From Bacillota bacterium (GTDB taxonomy: Bacteria; Bacillota; Clostridia; Lachnospirales; Lachnospiraceae): DNA of 22,210 bases. The position numbers and the translations under genes are program-made. Location of the stretch: positions 1 through 22,210 of the forward strand of contig JAEZNB010000037.1 of the NCBI GenBank assembly GCA_023441965.1, written 5' to 3'. Each line of letters starts with the position of its first letter. Within the stretch, counting starts at the first letter, position 1. The notes under the pieces were generated by a model. It searched no databases and was not told where the DNA came from. It worked only from the letters and a program-made list of their open reading frames with translations. Shown piece after piece: positions 15,717 to 22,210 of this stretch.

Positions 15717-16727
15717 TTACCTGTAACCATTCGGATACTTACTTTGCCAACGGTAGGAATCCTCGCACATTTTCTCAATGCCTCTCTCTGCCTTCCAACC
15801 AAGCTCACGATATGCTTTGGAGGGATCCGCATAGGTTACGGCGATATCCCCGGGTCTTCTGTCAGTTATCACATAGGGAAGGGTTCTGCCACAGGCCTTC
15901 TCATAATTACGAATGATATCAAAAACACTGTAGCCTGTTCCGGTGCCGAGATTATAGGTGATCAGGCCCGGCTTCTCCTGCAGCTTCTCTATCGCCTTAA
16001 TATGTCCGATTGCCAGATCAACCACATGGATATAATCTCTGATGCCTGTACCGTCAGGGGTATCATAATCATTTCCGAAGACATTGATCCTCTCCAAAAC
16101 ACCTGCTGCCACCTTAGCGACATAGGGAACCAGGTTGTTGGGAATTCCGTTGGGATCCTCGCCTATTTCACCACTTTCATGAGCACCGATCGGATTGAAA
16201 TATCTTAAGATAGCAATATTCCAAGAGGCATCCGACTGATACAGGTCTCTAAGCATATCCTCTATGATCAGCTTCGTTCGTCCATAGGGATTTGTAGCTG
16301 ACAAGGGGAACTCCTCCGTAACGGGAACCGATGCCGGATCCCCATATACAGTTGCCGAGGAGGAGAATACCAGGTTTTTCACGCCCTTCTCCTGCATCAT
16401 CTCCAAAAGTGTAATGGTACCACTCAGATTATTCTTAAAGTACTGCAGCGGAATCCGACAGGATTCCCCGACCGCCTTCAAGCCGGCAAAATGAATGACC
16501 GCATCCGGCTCTTCCTTCCGGAAAATCTCTCTCAAGGCTTCCTTATCCAGTATATCTGCATTATAAAACACGATTGGCTTACCCGCCAGCTTTTCCACTC
16601 TGCGTACAGCTTCCATACAGGAGTTACTCAGGTTGTCCACAACCACGACCTCAAAACCGGCCTTGATCAGCTCCAGGTCTGTATGGCTTCCGATGTAACC
16701 TGCTCCACCCGTAACCAATATCTTCAT
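15717..16727 (-). CDS. galE: UDP-glucose 4-epimerase
   Basis: The product is 336 aa, the normal length. It interconverts UDP-galactose and UDP-glucose through a bound NAD, linking galactose use (Leloir pathway) with supply of UDP-galactose for surface polysaccharide. The Rossmann NAD motif TGGAGYIG is at residues 7-14. SSSATVYGDP holds the catalytic serine region and YGRTK the Tyr-x-x-x-Lys pair. RYFNPIGAHESGEIGEDPNGIPNNL is the usual sugar-nucleotide segment, and GTGIRDYIHVVDLA is also typical. The ATG has AAAGGAGAT six bases upstream. It stands alone between a plus-strand lipoprotein and a divergent CAP-domain gene, with no galK or galT nearby. No clear terminator follows directly; the long hairpin at 15483-15541 may serve. 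Confidence 0.98.
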   Translation of the reverse strand: MKILVTGGAGYIGSHTDLELIKAGFEVVVVDNLSNSCMEAVRRVEKLAGKPIVFYNADILDKEALREIFRKEEPDAVIHFAGLKAVGESCRIPLQYFKNNLSGTITLLEMMQEKGVKNLVFSSSATVYGDPASVPVTEEFPLSATNPYGRTKLIIEDMLRDLYQSDASWNIAILRYFNPIGAHESGEIGEDPNGIPNNLVPYVAKVAAGVLERINVFGNDYDTPDGTGIRDYIHVVDLAIGHIKAIEKLQEKPGLITYNLGTGTGYSVFDIIRNYEKACGRTLPYVITDRRPGDIAVTYADPSKAYRELGWKAERGIEKMCEDSYRWQSKYPNGYR

Positions 16728-16758
16728 GTTTATCTCCTTTATACTATTTGATACCCCT

Positions 16759-16787
16759 ATTCTACTTTATTTTGCCTCATTTGAAAA
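16759..16787 (-). promoter_or_regulatory. galE promoter
   Basis: On the minus strand TTTTCA (16782-16787), a 17-bp spacer and TAGAAT (16759-16764) form a moderate sigma-A promoter about 30 bases before the galE start. A similar TTTTCA...TAGAAT pair with a 16-base spacer on the plus strand at about 16844-16871 may serve the divergent CAP gene. Confidence 0.55.
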
Positions 16788-16924
16788 TAGCTATTCTGTA
16801 TTACATGCAAATTTTGGAATACTTTCCAGTAATACCTCCATTTTCACCGCCACAGCATATGATAGAATTTAATTAACGGATACTTGACACCAAGGCTTTA
16901 CCTTCCACCAGAAAGAATGACAAT

Positions 16925-17947
16925 ATGAGACTACTTACATACTGCGGCGCCCTGCTCATGGGTGCCGTCCTGGTCAGCTTAAGCTTAAAGAGACCGGCTT
17001 CCGGAGATTACCTATTACCAGCTTCCGGGAAATTAAGCGGTCATACAGATCTGATCGGAGACTTCAGTACAGATCATGCTGTACCGGCCTATGGAGCCTC
17101 CGCCCAGGCCTCTGCCATAGACTCTGATAGCCTCTCTGAAGTGGGAGGTCTTCATCTGATTCTGGGGGATAAGCTGCTCTCTCTCGGGGAAAGTGTAGAC
17201 AGCTTGACCGGAAAGCTTGGTATACCGGGAAGAATTGCTTCTACCGAATATAACTTTGACTTTTATGTATATAACAGGGATTACCGTAACCTGCTCTTTG
17301 TAGCCGTGAAGGACGGTCTGATTGAAGGCTTCTATACGGATTCCCTGAAATTCAACTTCATGGGCATAGCCTCCGGTTCCACCCTAAAGGAGCTTAATCA
17401 GGTTCTGAACAGCAGCTTTCCCCTATCCGAAATCATTTCCTATGAGGCAGAGGGATATGTGGCCAAGGTCTTGTTCGATCAGGAGGAGACCGGTCTGGTG
17501 ACCGGCATCTATGTTATAAGCGATCAGGTCGCAGAGGATGGCTATGACGCTTCTGTCATGAGGGATGCCGAGCTGTTAAACTATGACCTGGTAAATTCTC
17601 TCCGTGTAAGAAACGGCCTTCCTGCTCTCGCCTGGTCCTCAACAGCAGCTAAGGCTTCCCGTTATCATAGCATTGATATGGCTGTGAAGAATTACTTTGA
17701 TCATATTGCACCGGATCAAAGTCTTCCCGGAGATCGTCTGCAGGAGGCGGGTATCTTAGCCCAGAGGGTGGGAGAGAACATCATCGCCGGTTATGGGTCT
17801 GCTATCCTCTCGAACCATGCCTGGTTTAATTCCCCCGGGCACCGTAAAAACCTCCTTAACCCGGACTTTGTCTGCCTGGGAGTAGGCTTTACCTATAAGG
17901 AGGACAGTACCTACCGGACTTATATGACTCAAATATTCTATAAATAA
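16925..17947 (+). CDS. Secreted or anchored CAP/SCP-domain protein
   Basis: The product is 340 aa. Residues 1-22 are a hydrophobic N-terminal signal or anchor with no lipobox. Residues about 78-200 (LGDKLLSLGESVDSLTGKLG, YNRDYRNLLFVAVKDG, IASGSTLKELN) resemble the CAP-associated N-terminal domain found in clostridia and bacilli. The last 125 residues or so are a CAP/SCP fold: YDLVNSLRVRNGLPALAWSS, YHSIDMAVKNYFDHIAP, VGENIIAGY and NHAWFNSPGHRKNLLNPDF. The two histidines and glutamate of the CAP cavity are present. Bacterial CAP proteins are extracellular; their activity is mostly unknown. The ATG at 16925 has only a weak GAAAGA ribosome site, so expression may be low or conditional. It is divergent from galE. 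Confidence 0.9.
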   Translation: MRLLTYCGALLMGAVLVSLSLKRPASGDYLLPASGKLSGHTDLIGDFSTDHAVPAYGASAQASAIDSDSLSEVGGLHLILGDKLLSLGESVDSLTGKLGIPGRIASTEYNFDFYVYNRDYRNLLFVAVKDGLIEGFYTDSLKFNFMGIASGSTLKELNQVLNSSFPLSEIISYEAEGYVAKVLFDQEETGLVTGIYVISDQVAEDGYDASVMRDAELLNYDLVNSLRVRNGLPALAWSSTAAKASRYHSIDMAVKNYFDHIAPDQSLPGDRLQEAGILAQRVGENIIAGYGSAILSNHAWFNSPGHRKNLLNPDFVCLGVGFTYKEDSTYRTYMTQIFYK

Positions 17948-17972
17948 TTCGGATTATGCTAGATACGAACCG

Positions 17973-18041
17973 AACCGTTGTAGCAGCCTTCTCTCCTTAT
18001 CTGACCGAAAGGAAGGCTAAGGACTCTATAGCGGTTTTCTC
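17973..18041 (+). terminator. Probable terminator after the CAP gene
   Basis: An outer stem ACCGTTGTAG (17974-17983) pairs with CTATAGCGGT (18026-18035), 10 positions with two G-U pairs. An inner stem AGCCTTC/GAAGGCT sits inside. TTTTCTCTT follows. The long loop makes it less certain than the other terminators here; a structured leader for the next gene is an alternative. Confidence 0.5.
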
Positions 18042-18115
18042 TTGCTTATTCAGGCAAAATCCTTTATCCTAATAATCAGCAGCAGAACGAAATACGGATA
18101 TGGGGTGAACAAGGC

Positions 18116-18856
18116 TTGGATAAGCAATTATTCCTGAAGATATGTGATGAGGTGATTGGGCAGAGGCAGGGTATGAACGGCATCGGAACACTAAGCGAGA
18201 AAACAGTTCATTCCGTCCTGAAGAACTATTATTCACCGGAAAGCATCAATCATGAGATAAAGGTCGGCGGCTTTGTGGCAGATATCTGTAATGGCAGTGA
18301 TATCATAGAGATACAGACCCGCAGCTTCGACCGATTAAGAAGAAAGCTGGATATCTTTCTGTCCTATTATCCGGTAACTATCGTATATCCCGTCCCTCAT
18401 CTGAAATGGCTCAGATGGGTGAATCCCCAGACCGGTGAGATCAGTGCTCCCAGAAAATCACCCAAGATCGGGACCCCCTATGCCATCTTTCCCGAACTGT
18501 ATAAAATCAAGAGCTATCTTAAGCTGCCAAACCTTAGTCTGCAAATTGTATTGATCAATTTGGAGGAATACCGTTTCCTTGACGGCTGGAGCCGGGACAA
18601 GAAGAAGGGCTCCACCCGTTGCGACCGGATTCCCACAGAGCTGGTAGATGAAATCCATATCGGGAGCCTGAAGGATTACCGGCTTCTGATCCCTGACAGC
18701 CTAACTGCTCCCTTTACCTCGAAGGATTTTAAGAAGGCGACCGGCCTTTCTTTGGGGGATGCTCAGACTGCTCTGAATATCCTGCATTATCTAGGCATGG
18801 TGGAACGGTCAGGAAAGAAGGGTAACTCTTATCTATACCTAAGGCGGCCCGAATAA
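18116..18856 (+). CDS. Uncharacterised PD-(D/E)XK-like protein with C-terminal winged helix
   Basis: The product is 246 aa. I do not recognise a named family. Residues 25-70 have the layout of a PD-(D/E)XK nuclease core: a helix with E28, then strands HEIKVGGFVADI (D56) and IIEIQT (E65 and Q67, the latter in place of the usual Lys). Helix FDRLRRKLDIFLSYY and strand VTIVYPV follow. Residues about 180-246 (TSKDFKKATGLSLGDAQTALNILHYLGMVERSGKKGNSYLYLR) look like a winged helix-turn-helix. No signal or membrane segment is seen, so it is cytosolic and probably binds DNA or RNA. The start is TTG at 18116 with GGGGTG eight bases upstream; no in-frame ATG has a better site. It stands alone before the S1 gene. 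The nuclease reading is inference. Confidence 0.75.
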   Translation: MDKQLFLKICDEVIGQRQGMNGIGTLSEKTVHSVLKNYYSPESINHEIKVGGFVADICNGSDIIEIQTRSFDRLRRKLDIFLSYYPVTIVYPVPHLKWLRWVNPQTGEISAPRKSPKIGTPYAIFPELYKIKSYLKLPNLSLQIVLINLEEYRFLDGWSRDKKKGSTRCDRIPTELVDEIHIGSLKDYRLLIPDSLTAPFTSKDFKKATGLSLGDAQTALNILHYLGMVERSGKKGNSYLYLRRPE

Positions 18857-18881
18857 GTTAAGATTCATATTTTATGCATCA

Positions 18882-18899
18882 TATGGTATACTTACCATA
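18882..18899 (+). promoter_or_regulatory. Extended -10 promoter within a palindrome, S1 gene
   Basis: TGGTATACT gives an extended -10 with TATACT at 18887-18892. It lies inside an exact inverted repeat, TATGGTA (18882-18888), TACT, TACCATA (18893-18899). A symmetric site centred on the -10 is well placed for a repressor. The -35 is poor (TTCATA), consistent with reliance on the extended -10. Confidence 0.6.
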
Positions 18900-18913
18900 A
18901 ATACATAGCAAGT

Positions 18914-18940
18914 AAAGGAGGCAGAAGGGAAGAGCCCTTC
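18914..18940 (+). promoter_or_regulatory. SD and hairpin spacer before the S1 start codon
   Basis: A consensus AAAGGAGG (18914-18921) is 19 bases from the ATG, too far for normal initiation. The gap contains a perfect hairpin, GAAGGG (18924-18929), loop AAGAG, CCCTTC (18935-18940), directly abutting the ATG at 18941. If formed, it would shorten the effective spacing to a few bases. It could act as a translational control element. Confidence 0.6.
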
Positions 18941-19927
18941 ATGAAGAAGATGAATACAGAACCTATTGACGGAAACGAAATTGCAAAGGAAGAAAGCACG
19001 GCAGTGCCCACACCTGAAATCATTCCTTCCATGGATGAATTCAAGGAGCAGATCAATAACTCCTTTAAGAAGATTAACGAGGGCGATATTCTGAAGGGAA
19101 CCGTATTCGGTATCTCAGAGTCAGAGGTCAACCTGGATCTCGGATACTATACCGAAGGCGTCATAAAGCTGGAGGAGCTGAGTAATGACCCCTCCTTCTC
19201 CATCAAGGCTGACATTGCTATCGGTGATGAACTATCAGCCGTCGTTCTTCGGGAGGATGACGGACATGGCAGCATCCTGCTGTCCAAAAAAAGGGCAGAT
19301 GATATTCTGGCCTGGGAGCATCTGGAGGAAATGAAAAATAGCAGAAGTAAGGTACAGGTGAAGATCTCCCAAGCCGTGAATGGCGGCGTTGTAACTTATC
19401 TGCAGGGTGTTCGCGCCTTTATTCCCGCATCCCAGCTTTCCTTATCCTATGTCGAGAACCTGGAAGACTGGGTGGGAAGAGAGCTGGATGCCATCGTAAT
19501 CACCTGCTCTGAGGCAGAAAGAAAGCTGGTCCTCTCAGCAAAAGAGGTGGAGAAGGATAAGGCCCTGCTGGATAAGAAGAGCAAGCTCGGAAAGCTGCAG
19601 CTTGGTATCGTTACTACCGGCATCGTGGAAAAAATAGCTCCCTATGGGGCCTTCGTTAATATCGGAGAGGGTTTATCCGGTCTTGTCCATATCTCACAGA
19701 TGAGTGACCGGAGGTTAAAATCCCCCAATGAAATTATGAAGGAGGGGGATACCGTTACGGTAAAGGTAACGGATATCAAGGATGGTAAGATCAGTCTCAG
19801 TATGAAGGCAGTAGAGGAGAAGGATGAGCTGGTGGAGGATGTTGAAGATGCTCCCGCCGCTTATTCCAGCGGTGAGGAAGCTACCACAGGGCTGGCCGCC
19901 TTATTAAAGAACATTAAACTGTCTTAA
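18941..19927 (+). CDS. S1-domain RNA-binding protein, ribosomal protein S1-like
   Basis: The product is 328 aa. After an acidic N-terminus of about 45 residues come three S1/OB-fold domains: about 46-116 (EGDILKGTVFGISESEVNLDLG), about 134-203 (SKVQVKISQAVNGGVVTYLQGVRAFIPASQL), and about 218-288 (LGIVTTGIVEKIAPYGAFVNIGEGLSGLVHISQMS, the most canonical). An acidic tail follows. S1 proteins bind mRNA and help the 30S subunit load it. E. coli S1 has six domains; clostridial S1 forms are shorter and in some relatives are fused to IspH, but this one is free-standing. It could be the main S1-like protein or a paralogue. Its own start region has an unusual SD-hairpin-AUG layout. A terminator follows. 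Confidence 0.88.
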   Translation: MKKMNTEPIDGNEIAKEESTAVPTPEIIPSMDEFKEQINNSFKKINEGDILKGTVFGISESEVNLDLGYYTEGVIKLEELSNDPSFSIKADIAIGDELSAVVLREDDGHGSILLSKKRADDILAWEHLEEMKNSRSKVQVKISQAVNGGVVTYLQGVRAFIPASQLSLSYVENLEDWVGRELDAIVITCSEAERKLVLSAKEVEKDKALLDKKSKLGKLQLGIVTTGIVEKIAPYGAFVNIGEGLSGLVHISQMSDRRLKSPNEIMKEGDTVTVKVTDIKDGKISLSMKAVEEKDELVEDVEDAPAAYSSGEEATTGLAALLKNIKLS

Positions 19928-19971
19928 GTCAGAGCTACCTGCTCTGGCCCATATAGCATGATGAAGCAGAC

Positions 19972-20010
19972 ATCCCCAAGCAGCGGAAAGCAGCTTGGGG
20001 ATTTAATTTT
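19972..20010 (+). terminator. Rho-independent terminator after the S1 gene
   Basis: A perfect 10-bp stem ATCCCCAAGC (19972-19981) and GCTTGGGGAT (19993-20002) with an 11-base loop is followed by TTAATTTT. A small CAGAGC/GCTCTG hairpin precedes it at about 19930-19946. It also lies downstream of the convergent alarmone synthetase gene, but on that strand no T-run follows. Confidence 0.88.
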
Positions 20011-20040
20011 AGCAGTCTATTTTACTGAATAATAATAAGA

Positions 20041-20847
20041 TTAATTTCCGAGACCAAACAGTATTCTCTTGCGTCCGGCCTTCTTCTTCTCTCCGGTATG
20101 CTTCCCTTCTGCCTGCTCTTCCGGTATATCCGCATCATCCTCTATGATCGTACCGAAGGATTCCGCCACAACCGTTTTATAGCTGGCGGTAAACTGTTCT
20201 TCGTATTCCTCCAGCTGGTCCTTACTGTAGCTCTTGATTTCTTCATTGAGGGATAGCATCTTTTGGTCAAGATAGGCTACGATATCAGAGCATTCCTTCA
20301 GCTCCTTGCGGATATGCTCAGGCGCCTTTCCTTCGAATTTGTAATAAATTTTATGCTCCAGACTTGCCCAGAAATCCATGGCAATGGTCCGGATCTGTAT
20401 CTCTACCTTGGTTTCCACTGAGGTGTCCGACAGATACACCGGTATGGATACGATCATATGGTAGCTGGTATAGCCGTTCTCCTTCGGCTTTATGATGTAG
20501 TCCTTGACCTTTAATACCTTAATATCACTCTGTTTTGCGATCAGGTCAGCAATTCGGTAGATATCAGAGGTAAAGGAACAGATAATTCTGATCCCCGCCA
20601 CATCATTCACATACTTAATAATATTTTCTACTGTCAGCTCCTTACCGTTATGCCTCAGCTTCTTGGCAATACTCTGGGGAGTTTTTATTCTAGAGGCAAT
20701 ATGCTCGATTGGATTATACTGGTGAGCCAGCTTAAATTCATTGTTCAGTATTTCCAGCTTTGTATTAATCTCTTTCAATGCTGCATCGTATAATAGCAGG
20801 GCATGGCTCCATTCCTCCGCTTCGTCATAAAACATCGGAAGCTCCAT
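20041..20847 (-). CDS. Small alarmone synthetase, (p)ppGpp synthetase
   Basis: The product is 268 aa, a RelA/SpoT synthetase domain with no HD hydrolase and no TGS/ACT region. It transfers pyrophosphate from ATP to the 3'-OH of GDP or GTP. Family motifs are HIASRIKTPQSIAKKL (residues 49-64), NDVAGIRIIC (81-90), KDYIIKPKENGYTSYH (115-130), KVEIQIRTIAMDFWASLEHK (147-166, with the catalytic-loop Glu at 149). A C-terminal tail of about 60 residues is first acidic, then Lys/Arg-rich, and longer than in typical RelQ/RelP. Such enzymes are usually regulated by transcription. I start it at 20847 (MELPMFYDE), with AAAAGG ten bases upstream; an ATG 13 codons earlier has no ribosome site. RelQ versus RelP subtype is not assigned. 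Confidence 0.93.
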   Translation of the reverse strand: MELPMFYDEAEEWSHALLLYDAALKEINTKLEILNNEFKLAHQYNPIEHIASRIKTPQSIAKKLRHNGKELTVENIIKYVNDVAGIRIICSFTSDIYRIADLIAKQSDIKVLKVKDYIIKPKENGYTSYHMIVSIPVYLSDTSVETKVEIQIRTIAMDFWASLEHKIYYKFEGKAPEHIRKELKECSDIVAYLDQKMLSLNEEIKSYSKDQLEEYEEQFTASYKTVVAESFGTIIEDDADIPEEQAEGKHTGEKKKAGRKRILFGLGN

Positions 20848-20898
20848 TTCATCACAACCTTTTCTTTGTATATTGGGCAGTATCATCGCTGTTCATAA

Positions 20899-20940
20899 AT
20901 TGTTCATTCCTAGTCATTATAGCATAAGAATATGAACAAT
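20899..20940 (-). promoter_or_regulatory. Alarmone synthetase promoter flanked by inverted repeat
   Basis: On the minus strand TGCTATAAT gives an extended -10 with TATAAT at 20916-20921. An exact 9-bp inverted repeat, ATTGTTCAT (20899-20907) and ATGAACAAT (20932-20940), brackets it and is centred on the -10. A third half-site, GTTCAT, lies at 20891-20896. This layout suggests operator control. The 24-base gap between arms makes a single palindromic site less typical than two half-sites bound separately. Confidence 0.6.
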
Positions 20941-21018
20941 CCTTGAAGTTTTCAAATCTTAATAAAATTTTAATCTCCTGTTCTATTTAAAATTATTTTA
21001 ATTTTTTTGAAAAACCCG

Positions 21019-21047
21019 TTGACAATCTAAATTTCAGCCTTTATAAT
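21019..21047 (+). promoter_or_regulatory. Consensus sigma-A promoter of leader ORF and ABC exporter
   Basis: TTGACA (21019-21024), a 17-bp spacer and TATAAT (21042-21047) match the consensus exactly. An AT-rich tract upstream (20960-21012) could act as an UP element. The expected start near 21054 gives a leader of about 335 bases before the ABC transporter ATG. So strong a promoter before a conditional exporter fits control by attenuation. Confidence 0.93.
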
Positions 21048-21069
21048 GTTGGAAGACTATTACAGAAAA

Positions 21070-21266
21070 GGAGGTAAAAACAGATGAAGTTTGCTATTGT
21101 TCATAACTACAATTTCATACAGCACGCATTATGTGAGATTACCTCCGGTGATAAGAAGAGATAGTTTTTTGCGAGCCATCCTGTAATTCCCTGCAGCCAA
21201 CAGGAGGCACCCAAGACGAGTCCGAATATTCTTATGATTTTTTGCCGCGGTATATCTTACCGCGGC
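21070..21266 (+). promoter_or_regulatory. Candidate translation-coupled attenuator
   Basis: The elements in order are the leader SD (21070-21077), the leader ORF, its internal anti-SD (21139-21146), further pairings and the terminator stem. Possible competing pairs are ATAAGAA (21151-21157) with TTCTTAT (21229-21235), CCTGT/ACAGG (21180-21184 with 21200-21204), and CCTCC (21142-21146) with GGAGG (21203-21207). The last would free the leader SD. These pairings are read by eye. No energy calculation was made, and a full antiterminator against the GCCGCGGTA arm was not found. Confidence 0.55.
21084..21164 (+). CDS. 26-codon leader peptide ORF upstream of ABC exporter
   Basis: This short frame begins MKFAIVHNYNFIQHALC and ends in a basic GDKKR before TAG. 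It is too short for ordinary gene callers. It has an excellent AAAAGGAGG nine bases upstream and lies about 30 bases after the predicted start of a consensus promoter. A terminator and then the ABC transporter follow, so a regulatory leader peptide is more likely than a functional product. Codons 19-21 (ATT-ACC-TCC) contain TTACCTCC at 21139-21146, exactly complementary to the ORF's own GGAGGTAA at 21070-21077. A ribosome stalled or moving through it would change the RNA fold. I recognise no named homologue. Confidence 0.7.
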   Translation: MKFAIVHNYNFIQHALCEITSGDKKR

Positions 21267-21277
21267 TTATTTTTCTC
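21244..21277 (+). terminator. Rho-independent terminator before ABC exporter gene
   Basis: A perfect 9-bp GC-rich stem GCCGCGGTA (21244-21252) and TACCGCGGC (21258-21266) with loop TATCT is followed by TTATTTTTCTC. It lies between the promoter and the ABC gene with no other promoter seen after it, so it must be read through for the exporter to be made from this promoter. Confidence 0.92.
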
Positions 21278-21390
21278 AGCCGACCGCCTTCGCTGTTGAA
21301 ATGAATCACCGAATGACAGACTTCGTCAGACACCATGTAATAATCATAAATCATTCTATGCATCATGGAAATGCGGGAAATGGAGGAGCA

Positions 21391-22210
21391 ATGAACATTT
21401 TATCAAAGTACTTAAAAAAATACTGGTATGCCTATGCAGCTGCTGTCATTTGCATCGTCGTAGCGGTATTCCTGGATATGCTGTCTCCCCAGGTTACGAA
21501 AGTCATTATTGATGATGTAATCAAAGCGGGAAAGACCGGTTTGCTTCCGAAGCTGCTGGGTCTTGTCCTCTTGATTGCAGTGGGGAGATGCGTTCTGCAA
21601 TATATCAAAGAGATTATATTTGATCTGATCAGTGCCAGAATAACGGTAAAGATAAGAAAAAGTCTGTTTGTGCATATACAGAGCTTATCCTTAAACTTTT
21701 TCGACGCCAATAACACAGGCGAGCTGATGTCAAGGGTAAAGGATGATGTGGATCGTCTTTGGGGGGCCCTGGGTTATGTCAGTATGCTAATCATTCAAGT
21801 TACAGTCCATACGGCCTTAGCCCTGTTCTTCATGTTTCGCTTAAGTCCGTCGCTGGCCTTGATACCAACTCTGGTTCTGCCCTGTGTGGCAGCCCTGGCT
21901 GTTCTGATGGAGCGTAAGCTGGGCAGTGTTTATGAACAGATCAGTGAAGAGAACTCCAAGCTGAATCTGGTGGCTCAGGAGAGTCTGTCCGGCGTCCGGA
22001 CTGTGAAGGCCTTTGCCAGAGAAAAGCATGAGATCATGAAATTTTTATCCCATAATGAGAAATATTACGATCTGAACATGAAGCAGTCCCGGGTATTTAT
22101 TAAAATCTACCCCTACTTCCAGCTGATCACAAAGCTTCTGCCCATGTTTGTCGTAATCTATGGCGGCTATAAAGTGATTCATCAGGAAATCTCCCTGGGT
22201 ACCCTGGGCG
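21391..22210 (+). CDS. ABC exporter, permease-ATPase type, 5' part
   Basis: The first 273 residues are visible and the gene runs off the window. It is the N-terminal transmembrane part of a type IV ABC exporter half-transporter (MsbA/LmrA/BmrC class). Hydrophobic segments lie at about 13-33, 52-72, 128-150, 153-175 and 250-265. The cytoplasmic-loop motif SLNFFDANNTGELMSRVKDDVDRL and the later QESLSGVRTVKAFAREKHE are typical of lipid and multidrug exporters. The ATPase domain is outside the window. GGAGGA lies just before the ATG at 21391. The upstream promoter, leader ORF and terminator suggest induction by a translation inhibitor or similar signal. A second half-transporter gene may follow, but cannot be seen. 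Confidence 0.9.
   Translation, partial: MNILSKYLKKYWYAYAAAVICIVVAVFLDMLSPQVTKVIIDDVIKAGKTGLLPKLLGLVLLIAVGRCVLQYIKEIIFDLISARITVKIRKSLFVHIQSLSLNFFDANNTGELMSRVKDDVDRLWGALGYVSMLIIQVTVHTALALFFMFRLSPSLALIPTLVLPCVAALAVLMERKLGSVYEQISEENSKLNLVAQESLSGVRTVKAFAREKHEIMKFLSHNEKYYDLNMKQSRVFIKIYPYFQLITKLLPMFVVIYGGYKVIHQEISLGTLG

Overview
The window looks like a chromosomal segment of a motile, strictly fermentative Firmicute, most likely a Lachnospiraceae (Clostridium cluster XIVa) member. The evidence is AAAGGAGG-type ribosome sites, near-consensus sigma-A promoters with 17-bp spacers, a methionine T-box leader before metG, a FliS/flagellin pair, a divergent clostridial-type PEP carboxykinase, CAP-domain and DUF885 surface proteins, and a free-standing three-domain S1 protein. 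Base composition and codon use look even throughout. I see no transposase, integrase, tRNA, rRNA or CRISPR array.

Layout. 1-378: a non-coding nested tandem repeat (about 17 > 34 > 68 bp) running off the left edge. 379-6029 (minus): a late-flagellar block reading giant FliK-like protein > flagellin > FliS, with a doubtful small open frame just upstream. 6363-9959 (plus): a DUF885 lipoprotein metallopeptidase candidate, then pckA with its own strong promoter. 10026-13107 (minus): a Met T-box, then metG, then a GNAT acetyltransferase whose stop codon sits in the loop of a terminator hairpin. 13265-15484 (plus): a lipoprotein fusing a DUF4846 domain to a CapA-type domain. 15717-16727 (minus): galE. 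16925-19927 (plus): a CAP/SCP secreted protein, a PD-(D/E)XK-like protein with a winged helix, and an S1-domain protein. 20041-20847 (minus): a small alarmone synthetase. 21019-22210 (plus): a consensus promoter, a 26-codon leader ORF, a rho-independent terminator and the 5' part of an ABC exporter cut by the right edge.

How it fits together. Most transcription units are short and separately controlled, with a good promoter and often an inverted repeat over the -10. Two RNA attenuators are evident. One is the T-box, which reads uncharged tRNA-Met for metG. The other is a leader-peptide plus terminator unit before the ABC exporter. It resembles, in architecture only, the ribosome-mediated attenuation known for bmrBCD of Bacillus subtilis, and it is the most interesting candidate regulatory system here. 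Second-tier points are the DUF4846-CapA fusion, the S1 gene with a hairpin between its Shine-Dalgarno and AUG, the nuclease-like/winged-helix protein, and the left-edge repeat array. All functional calls rest on motif recognition by eye; no database search was run.
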